Positions 5,826 through 9,050 of a stretch of 9,050 nt of DNA are shown piece by piece. The notes beneath the pieces were generated by a model. The model searched no databases. It was not told the origin of the DNA and worked only from the letters and a program-made list of their open reading frames with translations. The DNA is from CAYUHZ01 sp964444625 (GTDB lineage Bacteria > Patescibacteriota > Patescibacteriia > Patescibacteriales > GWC2-42-12): NCBI GenBank assembly GCA_964444625.1, contig CAYUHZ010000038.1:1-9050 (forward strand), given 5' to 3'. The position numbers and the translations under genes are program-made. Position 1 is the first letter of the stretch; every line of letters starts with the position of its first letter.

Positions 5826-7338
5826 CTAATACCTCAGCGACTTATTCAAATCCATTATCGCGTCAAACTCAGCGGCTGATAAAAAATCCTTTTTTGCCTT
5901 TTTTCTCTTTTCTATTATAGCATCAATCGGTTCGCCTGTGCCAATGCTTTCATTGCCCATAGCAAGATAAAGCTCGTTTAACGGGCTATTCCTCCAAGCA
6001 CTAACTCCTTCCAGCCTTTTGCCATACCCCTGCTCGCCCAACAAATCGATTTTCGCTTTTATTTTGGCGGTATTCGCCCTTGCCTCTTGCCCCAATCTAT
6101 GAAAACTGACCAGATCTATGTATTTCAATTCTTCTAACGGTCCGACTACTTTGGGAACAAATTTTACGTCATCCATGCGAATCTTGCCGTTATTTTCAAT
6201 CGGTCTGGCAGTCGGCCTGGTTGGCGCCTTAAACTCTGGAATTTGTTTAACTGGCTGTTCGGACATGGACGCTGGCGCGGGAGTCGATTCGGCAGTAAAA
6301 TCTGGCCTTGGCGGTTTTGCAATGACTGGAGCGCTTTTTACCTGATCTTTTTTTGGTTCTTTTTTGGGAATTACCATTGGCGGTGGCGGCATCAATTCAT
6401 GGCTGGTATCCAAGATATTGNNNNNNNNNNNNNNNNNNNNNNNNNATCCGCTTTTTTGTTCTCAACCGTACTCTTTTTTGCTTGTTGCAAGGAAGCGGCT
6501 AAATTGTACTCCACGTCTTTGGTTGCGGAACTTGGCAATTGTTGGCCTGATTTTGGCAAATTTTCTTCCGGCAATCTAATCAAAGGCGGTTTTTTCATCG
6601 CCGAAGCGCTGCTGATTTTCTGGATATTTCCCTCGGAAATATCCATGATATTTTCTGCTGATTCGTCGTCAAAACTAAGCCCGCCCGATTGATAAGGCTT
6701 GATTAATGTCTGCTTAGTTTCTAATCTGTCCCTAATTCCGCAAAGATAGGTTTTTATAATTTCCCGAAAACGACCTCCCAATTCTGAGCTGCTGAATTTT
6801 ATCCCAACTTCATCGCAAATTTTATTCAGCTGATTTTCTAAGCCGTTTTCAAACAACGGCGCCTGTTGGAACCCCTGAATTTCTTTGGCGAGTTGCCNNN
6901 NNNNNNNGTACTCACCGGGCTCACATTCTCCGAAACCTGGAGTTGCCTGATCTCTTCCTCGTCTTCGGCGTCATAAAAAAAAAGCGACCCGCCGATTCTT
7001 TGTCCGCCCACCGCCAGGTTTACAGCCTGTTTCTTGATTTGCGGCTCGGTAAACGGCTTATCTATGCCCAAATAATCTCCTGCCAAAGAAAAAATTCGGC
7101 TAATCAATTCATTGGACAAGCGCACCGCCCGAACTCCATCTAATTCAAACTCTTCAGCGAAATAACGGCTCAAATCAGCCAAGGCCAAATTTTTGGTCAT
7201 CACTTTCATGATCACCGAGGCCAAGCTGACATTGTACATTTTCTCCAAGGCGCTAATAAGAGACATCGCCTCCGGTGCAGACAACCTGTCACGCAATTCT
7301 TGGGGGAGTTTATTATATTTTTCTAAATAATCGAACAT
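5826..7338 (-). CDS. long protein of unknown function, first gene of T4SS operon (two assembly gaps)
   Basis: Three reading-frame segments make one gene broken by N runs: ATG at 7338 to 6908, then 6897 to 6446, then 6420 to 5826. Across each gap the sensible reading changes frame. It resumes as LAKEIQGFQQ after the first gap and as NILDTSHELM after the second, so the N counts do not reflect true lengths; each gap needs 3k+2 bases. About 490 residues are visible. The N-terminus (about 1-110) is helical and hydrophobic-patterned without clear membrane helices. The middle is polar, followed by a Pro/Lys-rich linker (MPPPPMVIPKKEPKK), and the C-terminal helical domain begins about DDVKFVPKVVGPLEELKYID. 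I do not recognise a catalytic motif. Position suggests a cytosolic accessory of the secretion machine. A TTG at 7344 is an alternative start. Confidence 0.7.
6421..6445. other. assembly gap (25 N)
   Basis: A run of N lies in the Pro/Lys-rich part of the unknown-function gene. Keeping one open frame requires a true gap of 3k+2 bases, whereas 25 is 3k+1, so the length is a placeholder or misestimate. Low-complexity or repetitive coding sequence may have caused it. Confidence 0.95.
6898..6907. other. assembly gap (10 N)
   Basis: A run of 10 N lies within the same gene. The frame before it (ending SENVSPVS) and after it (LAKEIQGFQQ) differ unless the true length is 3k+2, so this too is a placeholder. 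It produces a false frameshift. Confidence 0.95.
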
Positions 7339-7340
7339 AT

Positions 7341-7741
7341 TCAAAAATTACTAAGTTCTAAATTATAATTTCTAATTTTTTTCATTCGGTCTTTTGCTTT
7401 TGAATTCTTTACAATAGTTATAAATATTAAATTAAGCTCGTTTGCTTCTTGCTAAAGTTCTCTGGCTCTTTCTTTTTCTTCAATAGCTGCCGCACCAATC
7501 ATCCTTAGCCAGTGTTTTGTTTCTCTGGATTCTTTTTTGCAAATGCCAATTTTATGTTCAAAATTTTTTTTGTTTCCGCACAATCAGCTTCGCAATAGTT
7601 TGCTCCGATAGAAGTTGCTGATCTGACAAGCTGAGATATTAACGGATTAATGATTAAATTCTTTGGTAATTTCTTCGAAAAATCAATTATTTTCTCATCA
7701 AACTTCGCCGTTCTCTCTTCTAAATTATAAATTTTCTGCAT
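7341..7741 (-). pseudogene. four-helix-bundle (S23/IVP-like) protein gene, frameshifted with in-frame amber
   Basis: This family (23S rRNA intervening-sequence proteins, TIGR02436-like) forms small four-helix bundles of unknown precise function, related to the diversity-generating retroelement protein Avd. The start MQKIYNLEERTAKFDEKI and VRSATSIGANYCEADCAETKK is family-typical. The frame then breaks at an 8-A run (7564-7571), where one more A, or a -1 shift, restores the conserved NFEHKIGICKKESRETKHWL. A TAG at 7452-7454 sits where homologs commonly have Trp (REL-stop-QEANELNLIF). After it the frame stays open through the flanking repeat to TGA at 7341-7343. The first open frame alone stops at 7505 (78 residues). 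Two lesions suggest decay, though a single homopolymer error plus an amber change is possible. It lies between perfect 21-bp inverted repeats. Confidence 0.85.
7358..7378. repeat. left 21-bp inverted repeat of the four-helix unit
   Basis: Positions 7358-7378 (starting CTAAATTATAATTTC) are the exact reverse complement of 7750-7770. The core AATTATAATT is itself a palindrome and contains TATAAT on both strands. The repeat lies just upstream of the secretion operon, so it could supply a -10 box there, but no matching -35 is evident. Confidence 0.8.
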
Positions 7742-7749
7742 TTTTTTAG

Positions 7750-7770
7750 AAATTAGAAATTATAATTTAG
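7750..7770. repeat. right 21-bp inverted repeat of the four-helix unit
   Basis: Exact reverse complement of 7358-7378. It lies 9 bases upstream of the start codon of the four-helix-bundle pseudogene, whose own first codons (7718-7733) resemble the repeat. The two copies bracket a unit of about 410 bases. Confidence 0.8.
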
Positions 7771-7820
7771 TAATTATTGATTTAATTTCCTGATTTCTTC
7801 CTCAATCGCTTTATTAATGT

Positions 7821-8276
7821 TTAAAATAATTCTTTCTGCGGATCAGCTTCCTTGATATATTCGCTTATTTCTTTGATGAATTTATCGGCTGTCTTGATAG
7901 CGTCAACAGCTTCTGTCTTGGTGATAGATTCGATATCGTAAATCGCTTGATGCCTGTTTTTGCGCATTTGCTCAAATTTTTTGGTGATTACTGAATGATT
8001 TTCGCCCAAAATTGCCTTGACAGTCTCAGTTAAAGTTTTGTGGAAATTGGCTGGTTTGGGGCGATAGCCATGATAAAGCACCAGAGTGATGCCCGCTTGC
8101 AGCATGGAATCGTAAGCCAAACGATAGGCTCCGACATCATCTGTAGCCGACAATATCTTGGCGTTTCTTAGATCAAGCACGGCGCGTTTAATCCTCTTCT
8201 TGATTTGATCCGCGCCTACACCTGATTCTTTTTGCAGCATTCCATGATTTGATAAATTTTCCAAAATCTTTTTCAT
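7821..8276 (-). CDS. HEPN domain protein, probable toxin partner of the MNT protein
   Basis: HEPN proteins are all-helical; many are RNases or their inactive relatives, and several pair with MNT nucleotidyltransferases as toxin-antitoxin modules. From ATG 8276 the protein has 151 residues. The fold signature includes the helix around RAVLDLRNAKIL, then GAYRLAYDSMLQAGITLVLYHGYRP and FHKTLTETVKAILGENHSVI. The motif region MRKNRHQAIYD (about 104-114) carries the Arg-His pair. The spacing is R-x3-H with Tyr four residues after His, not the classical Rx4HxY, so catalysis is unproven. I chose 8276 because an upstream ATG (8312) only adds codons that shadow the conserved MNT C-terminus; 8276 overlaps the MNT gene by 89 bases. 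A GGAG directly abuts the ATG, too close for a normal ribosome binding site. Confidence 0.85.
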   Translation of the reverse strand: MKKILENLSNHGMLQKESGVGADQIKKRIKRAVLDLRNAKILSATDDVGAYRLAYDSMLQAGITLVLYHGYRPKPANFHKTLTETVKAILGENHSVITKKFEQMRKNRHQAIYDIESITKTEAVDAIKTADKFIKEISEYIKEADPQKELF

Positions 8277-8829
8277 CTCCTTTGATAAATATTTTTTCTC
8301 GCCTGACAACATTCAAGACGAAAGAATTATTTTTCTTTATCGCCTGCGCCAGATCGCTGCCGGAAAAAACACGGTAGTTAATTTCGCGCCTGATATCATC
8401 TTCTAACACGGTTATTTTCTCAGCCAACTCATCGCTGTCCAGACAGTCTCCCAAAATAAACAAATCGATATCGCTAGCGGCTTTTTCCTGCCCATTGGCG
8501 TAAGAACCGTAGATAAAAGCGGTTGCAATACCGTCAACTCCAGATAGCGCTTTTTTCAATCTGCTTGCGACTCCGATGGTTCTGGCTACAATTGATTTCA
8601 ATTCGCGATACAATAAATAATCCTTATTCAATTGGAAATATTTCTGTTTACCTGACAATCGACTTATAAATATTTTATTGCTTTCAAGTTTTTGTAACTC
8701 TCTCTTAAGATTTGTCGGATCTTCGCCTATCGCTTGGGCGATTTCCCGCAGATACATTTCGCTGTCCGGATGGTCGAAAAAATACGCCAATAGCTTTGCT
8801 CTCAATTTTGATTTATTTAATCCCAGCAT
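8188..8829 (-). CDS. wHTH-MNT nucleotidyltransferase, probable antitoxin/autoregulator
   Basis: The 213-residue protein joins an N-terminal winged helix-turn-helix (about 4-70: KLRAKLLAYFF, MYLREIAQAIGEDPTNLKRELQKLE) to a minimal nucleotidyltransferase domain. The MNT signature is GSYANGQEKAASDIDLFILG (108-127), with Gly-Ser and the Asp120/Asp122 catalytic pair in SDIDL. REINYRVFSG (148-157) follows. In characterised MntA/HepT pairs the MNT enzyme AMPylates the HEPN toxin to neutralise it; a similar role here is inference from gene pairing and domains. The HTH suggests it also binds DNA, fitting the palindromic operator just upstream. Start ATG 8829 lacks a Shine-Dalgarno sequence. It is the first gene of the two-gene module, and its 3' end overlaps the HEPN gene in another frame. 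Confidence 0.9.
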   Translation of the reverse strand: MLGLNKSKLRAKLLAYFFDHPDSEMYLREIAQAIGEDPTNLKRELQKLESNKIFISRLSGKQKYFQLNKDYLLYRELKSIVARTIGVASRLKKALSGVDGIATAFIYGSYANGQEKAASDIDLFILGDCLDSDELAEKITVLEDDIRREINYRVFSGSDLAQAIKKNNSFVLNVVRREKIFIKGDEKDFGKFIKSWNAAKRIRCRRGSNQEED

Positions 8830-8830
8830 A

Positions 8831-8880
8831 TTGTAGTAATATTATACTACAATTGTAGTATTTACTTACTATATTGTCAA
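8831..8880 (-). promoter_or_regulatory. promoter with three-half-site operator for the MNT-HEPN module
   Basis: On the minus strand TTGACA (8875-8880) is followed after exactly 17 bases by TACAAT (8852-8857). The octamer TTGTAGTA or its complement occurs three times: 8831-8838, 8845-8852 and 8853-8860. The last two form a perfect 16-bp palindrome covering the -10 box, and the first two form an inverted repeat with a six-base spacer. A repressor bound here would block RNA polymerase; the wHTH of the downstream protein is the obvious candidate. The leader before ATG 8829 is about 15 bases. Confidence 0.8.
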
Positions 8881-9002
8881 ACTACTGCTCCCGCCATTTT
8901 TCATTTAACTTTTTCCCCGAACTTATCTTTTCTTATTTTGTTATTTGGATATTATCTGATTATTGTTTCTTGGTTATTGTATCTTTTCCAATTTTAATGA
9001 AT
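8881..9002. other. AT-rich intergenic stretch, nothing recognised
   Basis: T-rich sequence upstream of the TA module promoter. I see no open frame with family features, RNA gene or clear repeat here. It may belong to the upstream flank of a divergent or following gene outside the window. Confidence 0.5.
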
Positions 9003-9027
9003 TACCTCGGGGCAAGCCCGCGAGGTA
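9003..9027. repeat. GC-rich hairpin (REP-like)
   Basis: TACCTCG (9003-9009) pairs with CGAGGTA (9021-9027), and GGGC (9010-9013) pairs with GCCC (9016-9019) around an AA loop, with one bulged G at 9020. It is an 11-bp stem in otherwise AT-rich DNA. No T-run follows, so a terminator role is unlikely; a dispersed palindromic repeat is the better guess. Confidence 0.65.
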
Positions 9028-9050
9028 TCTGGTGGGTTGATCCAAGTTTA

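Noticed and set aside
7358..7391. Promoter for the secretion operon using TATAAT within the repeat core
   Set aside because: No -35-like hexamer at 16-18 bases; the -10 match comes from the AT-rich palindrome.
7776..7820. Short minus-strand frame reading INKAIEEEIRKLNQ before the repeat
   Set aside because: It looks like a C-terminal helix, possibly a gene tail cut off by the four-helix unit, but at 14 codons there is no way to support it.
8277..8312. Upstream ATG (8312) as the HEPN start
   Set aside because: The added codons lie wholly over the conserved end of the MNT domain and add no family-like residues; kept only as an alternative.
191..8829. Alternative genetic code with UGA as glycine (Gracilibacteria type)
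   Set aside because: Genes are full length without reading TGA as an amino acid, so the standard bacterial code is enough; absence of TGA stops is a small sample.
1..9050. CRISPR array or cas genes
   Set aside because: No regularly spaced direct repeats; the only repeats are palindromes and the tRNA duplication.

Overview
This 9,050-base window looks like a chromosomal fragment of an uncultivated Patescibacteria/CPR bacterium, most likely Parcubacteria-like. That is inferred from gene content and style, not from a marker gene. The supporting signs are an AT-rich genome with small, tightly packed genes, a PrgI / TraC-like / VirB4 type IV secretion cluster in the order typical of these genomes, almost no Shine-Dalgarno sequences, dispersed palindromic repeats, and a four-helix-bundle (S23/IVP-type) gene. 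All nine protein genes or gene models lie on the minus strand. Every stop codon is TAA or TAG, and Trp is encoded by TGG, so the standard bacterial code fits. Two runs of N (25 and 10 bases) mark assembly gaps.

Positions 1-1225 form a tRNA and repeat region. It holds tRNA-Arg(GCG) on the minus strand, a long AT-rich inverted repeat, a small membrane protein with its own promoter, tRNA-Ser(GCT), and an unusual tRNA-Ser locus. In that locus an intact tRNA-Ser(TGA) lies between the 5' half and the 3' half of another tRNA-Ser. The two outer halves still carry a perfectly complementary 7-bp acceptor stem (948-954 with 1184-1190), and the break is in the anticodon arm. The inserted segment also carries a REP-like double hairpin, and the inner tRNA acceptor stem is extended to 18 bp by flanking sequence.

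Positions 1224-7338, read right to left, form a probable operon: a long protein of unknown function (interrupted by both gaps), PrgI-family membrane protein, TraC-like VirB4 N-terminal domain as a separate protein, VirB4/TraC ATPase, a membrane-anchored protein with a possible NTF2/VirB8-like domain, and ComF. Intergenic distances are 6-33 bases. A VirB4-powered envelope machine sharing a transcript with the competence protein ComF suggests, by inference, a role in DNA transfer or uptake.

Positions 7341-7775 carry a decayed four-helix-bundle gene bracketed by perfect 21-bp inverted repeats. The same AT-rich repeat family occurs beside tRNA-Arg and resembles the start of the gene itself, so the unit may be a small dispersed element. 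Positions 7821-8880 carry a HEPN / wHTH-MNT pair resembling a toxin-antitoxin module, preceded by a near-consensus promoter whose -10 box lies inside a three-half-site operator. The right end (8881-9050) has no recognisable gene, only a GC-rich hairpin repeat at 9003-9027.
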